A stretch of DNA of 64,000 nucleotides from an uncultured Bacteroidales bacterium (GTDB lineage Bacteria; Bacteroidota; Bacteroidia; Bacteroidales; UBA932), in assembly GCA_905235675.1 (NCBI GenBank), contig CAJONC010000006.1, forward strand, positions 62,001 to 126,000, in the 5' to 3' direction. The first letter of the stretch is position 1. The number at the start of each line of letters is the position of its first letter. The position numbers and the translations under genes are program-made. The notes below the pieces were generated by a model. The model made no database searches and was not told the DNA's origin. It saw only the letters and a list, made by a program, of their open reading frames with translations. This document shows, in pieces, positions 56,087-64,000 of this stretch.

Positions 56087-56737
56087 ATGCCATATAACCA
56101 GGGTACATTGAAGCAGAGCAGTCCTGCGACCTACAATCTTATCGTAGTAAATGTCATTTTCTATGTCGCCACGCTGATAAACGAGACGTTCATGGTGAAG
56201 ACCTTCGGACTCTGGCACCCGGCCGTCCCTTACTTCAAATTCTGGCAGCCGGTCAGCTATATGTTCATGCACGGAGGGTTCTGGCACATATTCTTCAATA
56301 TGTACTCGTTATGGATTTTCGGCATGGCGGTGGAGAGGATAACGGGTTCCAGGCGTTTCCTGATACTTTATTTCCTGGCAGGACTCGGCGCGGCTGCGGC
56401 CCAGCTCGGAGTGCAGACCTTCACCCATTCATATTTCCCCACCGTGGGTGCCTCAGGAAGCATTTATGGCATAATCGTCGCGTTTGCGATGCTCTTCCCC
56501 GAAGCAAAACTCACCCTGCTGTTCCCTCCCATTACGCTGTCAGCCAAATGGATGGCAATCATCTTCATCGGCATCGAACTCTTCACGGGCGTGACGGGCA
56601 CCGATCAGGGGGTGGCGCATTTCGCCCATCTCGGAGGCGCCCTGATAGGATGGCTGCTGATACTCTGGTGGTACCGCAGGCCCGGGCGCAACAAACGCAA
56701 CAAATACGACAATCATTACATCCACTATGACTATTGA
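56087..56737 (+). CDS. Rhomboid family intramembrane serine protease
   Basis: MFMHGGFWHIFFNMYSLWIFG; GASGSIYG; HLGGALIGWL. Confidence 0.94.
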   Translation: MPYNQGTLKQSSPATYNLIVVNVIFYVATLINETFMVKTFGLWHPAVPYFKFWQPVSYMFMHGGFWHIFFNMYSLWIFGMAVERITGSRRFLILYFLAGLGAAAAQLGVQTFTHSYFPTVGASGSIYGIIVAFAMLFPEAKLTLLFPPITLSAKWMAIIFIGIELFTGVTGTDQGVAHFAHLGGALIGWLLILWWYRRPGRNKRNKYDNHYIHYDY

Positions 56738-57296
56738 TACTGCGATTTCTTCCGCCCTCGAAGTGCTGCGTGGCGGAGGTGTGATTCTTTATCCTACCGA
56801 TACGGTCTGGGGTATAGGCTGCGACGCCACCAACGAGGCTGCCGTGGCGCGGGTGTTCGAGATAAAGCGCCGCAGCGAGGCAAAGTCGCTGGTGCTGCTT
56901 GCATCGGACCTCGACATGGTGGCAAAATACATACGCGAGATACCTTCGATTGCAATCGATCTCGTTGAAGTGAACGACGCCCCGATGACTATAATCTACC
57001 CGGGGGCACAGTATCTGGCGCCCAATGTGGTGGCGGAAGACGGTTCTGTGGGCATACGCATCCCCATGAACGACTTCTGCGTGCAGTTGGTGCGCAAACT
57101 CCGCAAGCCGCTGGTGTCCACTTCGGCGAATATTTCCGGAGAGCCTACCCCTTCGTGCTTTGCGGAGATTTCTCCCGAGATTGTCTCGGCCGTCGACTAT
57201 GTGGTGCCTGCCGCTTTGGAACGCGAGTCCACAGGACGGGCTTCGCAGATAATCAAGCTCGGGCTTCGCGGCGAGGTTGAAATAATACGTCCGTAG
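56727..57296 (+). CDS. Sua5/YciO/TsaC family threonylcarbamoyl-AMP synthase
   Basis: GGVILYPTDTVWGIGCDATNEAAVARVFEIKRR; STSANISGEPTP. Confidence 0.93.
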   Translation: MTIDTAISSALEVLRGGGVILYPTDTVWGIGCDATNEAAVARVFEIKRRSEAKSLVLLASDLDMVAKYIREIPSIAIDLVEVNDAPMTIIYPGAQYLAPNVVAEDGSVGIRIPMNDFCVQLVRKLRKPLVSTSANISGEPTPSCFAEISPEIVSAVDYVVPAALERESTGRASQIIKLGLRGEVEIIRP

Positions 57297-58118
57297 ATGG
57301 AGTTGTTCTACGCCCATAAGGTTTCCGACGGCATCGTGTATCTGGACGCAGAGGAAAGCGCCCATTGCGTACGCGTGCTGCGCCACCGTGCGGGGGACGT
57401 AATTTCGGTGACAGACGGAAGCGGATCTCTGCTGTGCTGCGAGATTCTGGACGCATCGCCGAAGGAAGTCTCGGCCAGGGTGGTTTCGGAGCAGGCCGGA
57501 TGGGGTGCACACCCGTATTTTCTCCGGATGGCTGTCTGCCCCACTAAGAATATCGACCGCTTTGAGTGGTTCGTAGAAAAGGCCGTGGAGTTGGGTGTAG
57601 ATGAGATTGTTCCGCTTATAGGAGATCATTCCGAAAGGCGCAGCGTGCGTACCGACCGCCTGCAGCGCATTGCGGTTTCAGCCGCAAAGCAGAGCCTGAA
57701 AGCGGCAGTGCCGCAGATTGCCGAACCGATTTCGGTGAAGGATTTTGTAGTACAGGTCGGCAGAGTGGCTGCCGTGCCCAAGCCGGCGGAGTGCCAATCC
57801 GTATGCCCCGACTTTCGGCTTATAGCATATTGTTCCGATGATGTCGCGCCCCGCGGGTCCATCGTGGACGCGCTGGCGGCAGCGGGCGATGGCGTTTCAG
57901 CGGACGGGGAGGAGAAAGTTGCGGTGGTAACGATATTGATCGGTCCTGAAGGCGATTTTTCGCAGGATGAAGTTCGCGCGGCACTTGACGCCGGCTTCAT
58001 CCCCGTGCACCTCGGTCCCAGCCGTCTCCGCACTGAAACTGCCGCCATCACCGCTGTAGAAGCCGTTTATCTGAACCTCGGCATCAGCGCTTCCCCCTAT
58101 GACAGTTCCCGGAAATAA
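57297..58118 (+). CDS. rsmE: 16S rRNA (uracil-1498-N3)-methyltransferase
   Basis: ESAHCVRVLRHRAGD; ILIGPEGDFSQDEV; VHLGPSRLRTETAAI. Confidence 0.93.
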   Translation: MELFYAHKVSDGIVYLDAEESAHCVRVLRHRAGDVISVTDGSGSLLCCEILDASPKEVSARVVSEQAGWGAHPYFLRMAVCPTKNIDRFEWFVEKAVELGVDEIVPLIGDHSERRSVRTDRLQRIAVSAAKQSLKAAVPQIAEPISVKDFVVQVGRVAAVPKPAECQSVCPDFRLIAYCSDDVAPRGSIVDALAAAGDGVSADGEEKVAVVTILIGPEGDFSQDEVRAALDAGFIPVHLGPSRLRTETAAITAVEAVYLNLGISASPYDSSRK

Positions 58119-58136
58119 CCCACTTTAGGTAATCAC

Positions 58137-59276
58137 ATGAACTTCAATAATTTCCGCAGCACGCTCCCTGCCTTGTTTTTCACGGTTCTGCTTGTAGTTC
58201 TTTCTGCATGCACACAAAGCAGATACGCCCGGTTCGGGGGTTACGCGCAAGGGGGAACCTGGGGAGTAAAAGCGAATCTGGCGGGAGTCAAGGTGAAGCC
58301 TGCAGAAATCCAAAAACATATCGAAAATATTCTGTATGAGATAGATACGACTCTTTCAGGATATAACAAGGCCTCGCAACTCAGCCGCTTCAACAATGGG
58401 GTGGAGGTGGCATTAAGCCAGATGTTCAATGAAGTTCTGGATGCGGCTTACGGTTTCTGGAAGGAGACGGACGGAGCCTTGGACTGCGCCGCAGGGCCGC
58501 TTTTCGATATCTGGGGATTCGGTTTCAAAACAGATTCCCTCCCTTCCGACGAACTGGTCCGCCGGACCCTTGCCTCCTGCGGGATGAAGTTGCTGGATTC
58601 TTCTGAATTATCGCGGCCTGTCCTGCTCCGTTCCCTCGACCCCCTCCCTGAAGGGCCCCTCCCCCTACCCGGGGGTGGCAGGTACTCGGGAAACGGACAG
58701 GACAAGGCCGAAGAGCATAAAGCAGACTGTGCTATCCAACTGAATTTCAATGCAATAGCCCAAGGATACAGCTGCGACAAAGTGGCGGAATATCTGTATG
58801 GTATCGGAGTGAAGGATATGCTGGTGGATATAGGAGAGATTTATTGCGACGGACTTAATCCGCAGGGGAAGCCGTGGAGAGTGGGAGTGGACAGGCCGAA
58901 GGACGGGAACAACAGCCCCGGAGCCGACCTTGACGGAATTTGGGAATCGGACGGCGGTCCGCATGGAATCGTTACTTCCGGAAATTATCGCAAATACTAT
59001 ATAAAGGACGGGGTGAAATATTCCCACACAATCGACCCTCGTACCGGTTGGCCTGTTCAACATAATCTATTGAGCGCCACCATTATAGCACCTATTGCGA
59101 TGGAGGCCGATGCTTATGCCACCTACTGCATGGTGATTGGTTTCGAGGCCGCGAAAGAATTCATAGAGAGCCGACCGGACATAGAAGGATATCTGATTTG
59201 CTCCGCTTCTTCGCCATCCGCCACGGACAACGGGATGGTGGAATGGGCCAGCGCCGGCTTCAATCTTGTAAAATAA
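58137..59276 (+). CDS. apbE: FAD:protein FMN transferase (ApbE family) lipoprotein with internal palindromic insertion
   Basis: YAQGGTWGVKANL; LNFNAIAQGYSCDKVAEYL; YSHTIDPRTGWPVQHNLLSATII. Confidence 0.92.
   Translation: MNFNNFRSTLPALFFTVLLVVLSACTQSRYARFGGYAQGGTWGVKANLAGVKVKPAEIQKHIENILYEIDTTLSGYNKASQLSRFNNGVEVALSQMFNEVLDAAYGFWKETDGALDCAAGPLFDIWGFGFKTDSLPSDELVRRTLASCGMKLLDSSELSRPVLLRSLDPLPEGPLPLPGGGRYSGNGQDKAEEHKADCAIQLNFNAIAQGYSCDKVAEYLYGIGVKDMLVDIGEIYCDGLNPQGKPWRVGVDRPKDGNNSPGADLDGIWESDGGPHGIVTSGNYRKYYIKDGVKYSHTIDPRTGWPVQHNLLSATIIAPIAMEADAYATYCMVIGFEAAKEFIESRPDIEGYLICSASSPSATDNGMVEWASAGFNLVK
58614..58710. repeat. Palindromic insertion element inside apbE, related to the hemW element
   Basis: imperfect arms CGGCCTGTCCTGCTCCGTTCCC / GGGAAACGGACAGGACAAGGCCG; inner CCCTCCCTGAAGGGCCCCTCCCCCTACCCGGGGGTGGC. 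Confidence 0.7.
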
Positions 59277-59278
59277 AA

Positions 59279-59312
59279 GAAATCCGGCTCAATCGGGCCG
59301 GATTCCTTTTTA
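59279..59312 (+). terminator. Terminator after apbE
   Basis: AATCCGGCTCAATCGGGCCGGATT followed by CCTTTTT. Confidence 0.8.
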
Positions 59313-59329
59313 TGATGACTGCTCTATAA

Positions 59330-59533
59330 TCAGGGGATATATTCCAGGATATCCCCCGGCTGGCAGTCGAGCTCCCTGCAAAGGGCTTCCAGCGTGGAGA
59401 GGCGTATGGCCTTCGCCTTGCCTGTCTTGAGGATTGAAAGGTTGGACGGCGTGATTCCGATGCGTTCCGCCAGCTCGCCGGAACTCATTTTCCGGCGGGC
59501 CAGCATCACGTCAATGTTAATCATTATCGCCAT
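59330..59533 (-). CDS. Small XRE-family HTH regulator
   Basis: MINIDVMLARRKMSSGELAERIGITPSNLSILKTGKAKAIRLSTLEALCRELDCQPGDILEY. Confidence 0.93.
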   Translation of the reverse strand: MAIMINIDVMLARRKMSSGELAERIGITPSNLSILKTGKAKAIRLSTLEALCRELDCQPGDILEYIP

Positions 59534-59535
59534 GG

Positions 59536-60897
59536 CTATTTCTCCTCGGCAGAAACTTGTTCTTCAGGTTTTGCATCCTTCTTCAGATAGTCGGGAAGCT
59601 CCATTCCCGCCATCTTGAAGAGGTCGTTAAGCGGAGGTACGCTCTGCATCATACCCGAAATGAAGTTTGCGGTGGCAGTCTTTCCGTTCACGGAAGATCC
59701 TCCGTCCCAGACGGTTACCTTGTCGATATTCTTCACGGCTTCCACCTGAGTCTGCACGAGCTCGGGGAGCTTGTCGGCTATCATCATCATAACCGCCTTC
59801 TGGGCATCGCCTTCGGCTGCGTTCACCAGGCTCTTGAAACCGTCTGCCTGCTTGGTGAGAACCTCCAGCACACCGCGTGCCTGGGCATCCATCTTGGCAT
59901 AGATTGCATCGGCCTCACCCTTTGCCTTGCGGCGTATCTGCTCGGCCTCGGCCTCGGCCTCGATGATTGCCTTCTCCTTCTCGATCTGGGCAGCCACCAC
60001 CACGTTTGCCTGCTGTGTGGCCTTTTCGCGCTCGGCACGGGCAAGTTCGGCGTCGCGCTCGCTCTGGTAGGCCTCTTCGAGGGCCTTTGCGGCCTGCACC
60101 TTCTCGGCGGCAACTGCGATACGGTCGGCCTCTGCGGTCTTCTGGCGGCGGAGGGCGTCGGAATTCGCAATTTCGATCTTGGCATTGTTCTCACCCTTCA
60201 CGGCGTCCGCATCGGCGGCGGCGACGTTCACGCGGGTATCCTTGTCGGCCATCGCCTTTCCGGTTTCACCATAACGGTTCTGCTCGGCGACGCTCTTCTT
60301 CGCATCGTTGATGGCCTTTGCGGCGGCTTCCTTTCCGAGAGCCTCGATGTAGCCGGATTCGTCGCGGATATCGGTTACGTTCACGTTAATGAGCTTCAGG
60401 CCTATCTTGCGGAGCTCGGCCTCGACATTTGCGGAGACGCTTGCGAGGAACTTGTCGCGGTCGGCGTTGATTTCCTCGATGTCCATGGTGGCAATCACAA
60501 GACGCAGCTGACCGAAGAGGATATCGGTGGCGATGCTCTGTATGCTGTCGGTGCTGAGACCGAGGAGCCTTTCGGCGGCGTTAGTCATTACATCGGCCTC
60601 GGTGCTGATACCCACGGTGAAGCGGCAGGGCACGTCCACGCGTATGTTCTGCTTGGAAAGGGCGTTCTGCAGGTTGCACTCAATGCTGATGGGCTTGAGG
60701 TCGAGATAGGCGAAATCCTGGAAAACGGGCCAGATGAAAGCGGCTCCGCCGTGGATGCACTTTGCGGAGGAGCGGCGGCCGGTTTTACCGTAGATGACAA
60801 GAATCTTGTCGGAAGGGCAGCGGCGATAGCGCCTGAGGATGGCCGAAATCGTAATGAAGATGACGGCGACTACAATTAGGATTACGTAGATTTCCAT
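59536..60897 (-). CDS. Flotillin / SPFH domain protein
   Basis: DKILVIYGKTGRRSSAKCIHGGAAFIWPVFQDFAYLDLKPI; long AEAEAEQIRRKAKGEADAI coiled coil. Confidence 0.93.
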   Translation of the reverse strand: MEIYVILIVVAVIFITISAILRRYRRCPSDKILVIYGKTGRRSSAKCIHGGAAFIWPVFQDFAYLDLKPISIECNLQNALSKQNIRVDVPCRFTVGISTEADVMTNAAERLLGLSTDSIQSIATDILFGQLRLVIATMDIEEINADRDKFLASVSANVEAELRKIGLKLINVNVTDIRDESGYIEALGKEAAAKAINDAKKSVAEQNRYGETGKAMADKDTRVNVAAADADAVKGENNAKIEIANSDALRRQKTAEADRIAVAAEKVQAAKALEEAYQSERDAELARAEREKATQQANVVVAAQIEKEKAIIEAEAEAEQIRRKAKGEADAIYAKMDAQARGVLEVLTKQADGFKSLVNAAEGDAQKAVMMMIADKLPELVQTQVEAVKNIDKVTVWDGGSSVNGKTATANFISGMMQSVPPLNDLFKMAGMELPDYLKKDAKPEEQVSAEEK

Positions 60898-60901
60898 ATT
60901 A

Positions 60902-61495
60902 TTATACTATTAATGAATTCAATTCTTCTACAAGGAGGGTGCTTTCGTTGATTACCTCCACAACCTTGATGGGGGTGTCGGTCTTTATGGTGTCGCCGTC
61001 GGTAAGTGCCTGATACTCACGCACCGACTCGTTTATGGTTATCTGCACCTTGCCTTCGCCGGAACGTTCGCCGGGAATGGTAAGATAAACCCTTCCGGTG
61101 CAGCCCACTGCCTGCTTGTAAACGTCGATCGTTCCACTCTGCTGCATTTTGGCGAGCAGTTTGAAAAGATACATTACAATCGCCACCAGGGCCATGCCGA
61201 CCAGTACCGAAATAAGAATCAGTACGGCCTTCGATTCCACGCTGTCCTTCAGCAGGATGGCAGTCCATCCGAAGCCGAGGATGAAGTTGATGAAGTTGCG
61301 GAAGGTGTAAAGGTTGATGCCTCCGCCGAGGTCTCCGCCCATATCAGTGGCGTCCATGTCGAAATCGGTCGCGGTATCGGCGTCCGCCCCTATGAAGGTC
61401 ATGATACTTTGGATAATGAAGACAAGAGTTGCCGAAAGGGTAACTCCCCACAGGATTTTGCTCAACACGCTGAGTGATGCCCACCAGACAGTCAT
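60902..61495 (-). CDS. NfeD-like membrane protein with C-terminal OB-like domain
   Basis: TM helices then GCTGRVYLTIPGERSGEGKVQITINESVREYQALTDG. Confidence 0.8.
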   Translation of the reverse strand: MTVWWASLSVLSKILWGVTLSATLVFIIQSIMTFIGADADTATDFDMDATDMGGDLGGGINLYTFRNFINFILGFGWTAILLKDSVESKAVLILISVLVGMALVAIVMYLFKLLAKMQQSGTIDVYKQAVGCTGRVYLTIPGERSGEGKVQITINESVREYQALTDGDTIKTDTPIKVVEVINESTLLVEELNSLIV

Positions 61496-61690
61496 ATACT
61501 TGAATAGTTTTAAAAAAATTGCAGTTTGTTGTTTTCTGCAAATATATAAAAATTTATTGAATTGCAATAATTTTTTGAAAAAATTCAAAAATTAATTGCC
61601 GTAAGAGTCAAAATTGTATCTCAATAGATTCGGTCAATTCCGCGTGAATTAGCGGACAACAATGAAGTATTTATTTAATTCATTATCTTT

Positions 61691-62833
61691 GTGTGTATGT
61701 GGAAGAAGTTTTTATCATTGTTGCTTGGCGCGGCAGTTCTTTGCGCCGTGGCTTTCCCTGCTTTTTCGGAAAGCGATTCGCGGAGGCCCAACCTCCACTG
61801 GGCGGATTTTTCCACGCGGACCGCAAATCAGGTGGTGATAGCGGCGGGCACGCCGGAGCTTTACAACGGACATCCGACCACAGTCCTCTTCGATGACGGA
61901 AAAACGATTTTCTGCACCTGGTCGAAAGGCCATGGCGGCGAGGCGGCCTTCATGAGCTTCAGCCATGACGGCGGAAAAACCTGGCACAACAGGCCCGCCC
62001 CTCCGCAGTGGAAGGGCCTTGTAAACTGCCCGAGCGCCTATCTGCTTACAGACAAGCAGGGCAAACAGCGCCTATTTGTGTTCGCCCAATATGAAGACGG
62101 GAATGCCAACAGGGACATGGCCTATTCCTGCAGCGAAGACGGCGGGAAGACATGGAGCGAAGTGCACAGGCTCGGAAAGCCCTGCATAATGGCCTTTACC
62201 AGCATAGTCAGGCTGAAAAATGGCGACTACCTCGGGATGTATCACCGCGGCAACAGCGACAGGGACAGGAGTCCGCTTAAACTGTGGCAGGCAGTTTCGC
62301 ATGACGGCGGCCTGAGTTGGGACGAATCGCGCATGGTAGGGGAAGTCAATGGGCTTTCTCCCTGCGAGCCATGCGTTTTCTACAAGCCGGACGGCAAAGT
62401 GCTGGTGTGCCTTGCGAGGGAGAATCAGCGCAAAGGCCGTTCGCTGATGATGTTCTCGCACGATGAGGGACAGACCTGGACGCCCATGAGGGAAACCCCC
62501 TGGGGGCTTACGGGTGACCGGCATGTGGCGAGATATCTTCCCGACGGAAGGATAATTGCAGTTTTCAGGGACATGGCTCCGAACAGTTCCACCAAAGGGC
62601 ATTTCGTCGCCTGGGTGGGGACTTATGACGATATCGGGGACGACCGTTCCGGCCAGTACAGAGTGAAACTCCTGCACAATTATGCGGGGGTGGACTGTGG
62701 ATATCCAGGGCTGGAGATTCTTCCGGACGGCACAATCGTGGCTACCACCTATGTTAAATATCATCCGGGCGAAGCCAGGCACTCGGTGGTGTGCGTAAGG
62801 TTCACCATTGGCGACCTGGACCGGCTGTTCTGA
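61691..62833 (+). CDS. Exported sialidase-superfamily (BNR repeat) protein
   Basis: signal peptide; four Asp boxes SHDGGKTW, SEDGGKTW, SHDGGLSW, SHDEGQTW. Confidence 0.9.
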   Translation: MCMWKKFLSLLLGAAVLCAVAFPAFSESDSRRPNLHWADFSTRTANQVVIAAGTPELYNGHPTTVLFDDGKTIFCTWSKGHGGEAAFMSFSHDGGKTWHNRPAPPQWKGLVNCPSAYLLTDKQGKQRLFVFAQYEDGNANRDMAYSCSEDGGKTWSEVHRLGKPCIMAFTSIVRLKNGDYLGMYHRGNSDRDRSPLKLWQAVSHDGGLSWDESRMVGEVNGLSPCEPCVFYKPDGKVLVCLARENQRKGRSLMMFSHDEGQTWTPMRETPWGLTGDRHVARYLPDGRIIAVFRDMAPNSSTKGHFVAWVGTYDDIGDDRSGQYRVKLLHNYAGVDCGYPGLEILPDGTIVATTYVKYHPGEARHSVVCVRFTIGDLDRLF

Positions 62834-62839
62834 TTTCCG

Positions 62840-64000
62840 CTACCGCAGTATATCGTTCAGCACGCTGGAGGCGGCAAGCCTTGCGCCTTCGCCGGCACCC
62901 TGGATGAGCAGGGGGTAGGGATGGAAGGTGCTGCGGATGATGATGGCGTTCTCGGTGCCGGTGATTCGGTAGGCGGGATGGTTTTCATCAACCAGGCGCA
63001 GCCCGATGACGGCTTTGTAGCCGTGGGGGCCGCGGGAATCCTTCTCAAGCGACGCCACGAAACGCTGGTGGCATCCCTTCTCGTCCGCTTCGGCCTCCCT
63101 TGCCTTGAACATGGGCTCGGCCTCTTCCAGTTTGCGGTAGAACTCTTCGAGAGGAATTCCGAAGAACTCGTCTCCCACCACGGGGCGGATTTCCACATCT
63201 TCCTCTTCCAATGGCACTCCCGCTTCGCGCGCGAGGATCAGCAGCTTGCGCAGGGCCTCCTTTCCGCTGAGATCCACCCTCGGATCGGGCTCCGTCAGTC
63301 CCTCCTCCTGCGCCTTGCGCACAATCTGGGCAAAGCTGGCGGGAGAGTAGTCGTAGGAGGAAAGGATCTCGTTCAGGGTGCAGCTTACAACGGCCTCGAT
63401 GGAAATAATCTCGTCGCTGGAATTCGCTCCTGCGGCAATGCTCTCGAGTATGGGCAGGGCGGATCCGACGGTGGTTTCGTAACGGAGGAACACCCCGTTC
63501 TCCCTTGCCGCCGCCTGCATCGCGGCAAAATCCACATAGGGCACGGAAAGAGCCCTGCGATTGGAACTTACTATGTTGAGCCCTTCCCGAAGCAGGCCTT
63601 CGTATTCGCGGTAGATTTCTTTGCTGTCGGTCACGTCCACGAAGATGCTTCCGCGCGGAGCGTTTTCGCGCACGGCCTTGAAAAATGCCCCGTCGGCGGC
63701 GGAGAGGCTGCCCTCCTGCCCGTCGATGGTGTAGTTTCTGCTGTCGGACATTCCTGCGATATGCAGGGTTTTTCCGGCGCGCCTGGCTACGGTTTCGGCG
63801 GATTCTTCAATCAGCTTCACCAGTGCGGTTCCCACTGCGCCCTTGCCTGCAATGTATATATTAAGGGTTGTGGACGGGGCGCTTTCGAAGAACTCCCTGT
63901 GGATGGCCCTCAGGGCCTCGTTCGCCACGGCAAGCCGGACGCATGCATAGACGTTGGTGCCGTCGGAAGAGATGGAAAGAGTCTTGATTCCTGCCTTCCG
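62840..64000 (-). CDS. thrA: Bifunctional aspartate kinase/homoserine dehydrogenase, C-terminal part, runs off window
   Basis: homoserine dehydrogenase motifs IAGKGAVGTALVKLI, VSSNRRALSVPY; frame continues upstream as RKAGIKTLSISSDGTNVYACVRLAVANEALRAIHREFF to the window edge. Confidence 0.9.
   Translation of the reverse strand, partial: RKAGIKTLSISSDGTNVYACVRLAVANEALRAIHREFFESAPSTTLNIYIAGKGAVGTALVKLIEESAETVARRAGKTLHIAGMSDSRNYTIDGQEGSLSAADGAFFKAVRENAPRGSIFVDVTDSKEIYREYEGLLREGLNIVSSNRRALSVPYVDFAAMQAAARENGVFLRYETTVGSALPILESIAAGANSSDEIISIEAVVSCTLNEILSSYDYSPASFAQIVRKAQEEGLTEPDPRVDLSGKEALRKLLILAREAGVPLEEEDVEIRPVVGDEFFGIPLEEFYRKLEEAEPMFKAREAEADEKGCHQRFVASLEKDSRGPHGYKAVIGLRLVDENHPAYRITGTENAIIIRSTFHPYPLLIQGAGEGARLAASSVLNDILR

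Noticed and set aside
59557-60879. 440 aa plus-strand ORF antisense to flotillin
   Set aside because: Leu/Gly/His-rich mirror of the SPFH coiled coil; artefact.
1-64000. CRISPR array, prophage, transposon or integrase
   Set aside because: No regularly spaced direct repeats, cas genes, transposases, integrases or phage structural genes seen in any frame.

Overview
A 64 kb stretch of Bacteroidales-type (Bacteroidota) chromosome. Family assignment comes from secDF fusion, TonB, MalQ, C69 dipeptidase, DUF4923 and GH3/GH28 genes and from TTTG-N19-TAnnTTTG promoters. Most of it is housekeeping: coaX, mfd, ruvB, sdhA/sdhB, hflX, tonB, ybeY, mnmG, ruvA, sufS-sufE-sufT-folK-glyS, dnaE, secDF, malQ, hemW, an aroD-aroA fusion, dacB, ispF, mutL, rhomboid, Sua5/TsaC-like, rsmE, apbE, flotillin/NfeD, sialidase and the 3' part of thrA. 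There are three tRNAs (Gly-GCC, Gln-CTG, CAT/Met-type). No CRISPR array, transposase, integrase, prophage or rRNA was seen. Items most worth a second look: (1) two related ~100 bp palindromic elements apparently inserted in frame inside hemW and apbE; (2) an AT-rich toxin-antitoxin-like pair beside a tRNA-Gly that carries a structured leader and a multi-hairpin trailer; (3) a galacturonokinase-like GHMP kinase next to a sugar nucleotidyltransferase, 7 kb from a GH28 polygalacturonase; (4) a ThiL homologue lacking the expected metal-binding aspartates; (5) an AroD-AroA fusion; (6) apparent frameshifts in malQ and a DUF975 gene 2.3 kb apart; (7) an AT-rich mfd/ruvB divergent gap with three phased DnaA-box-like repeats. 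All family calls are by eye from the translations; no searches were run.
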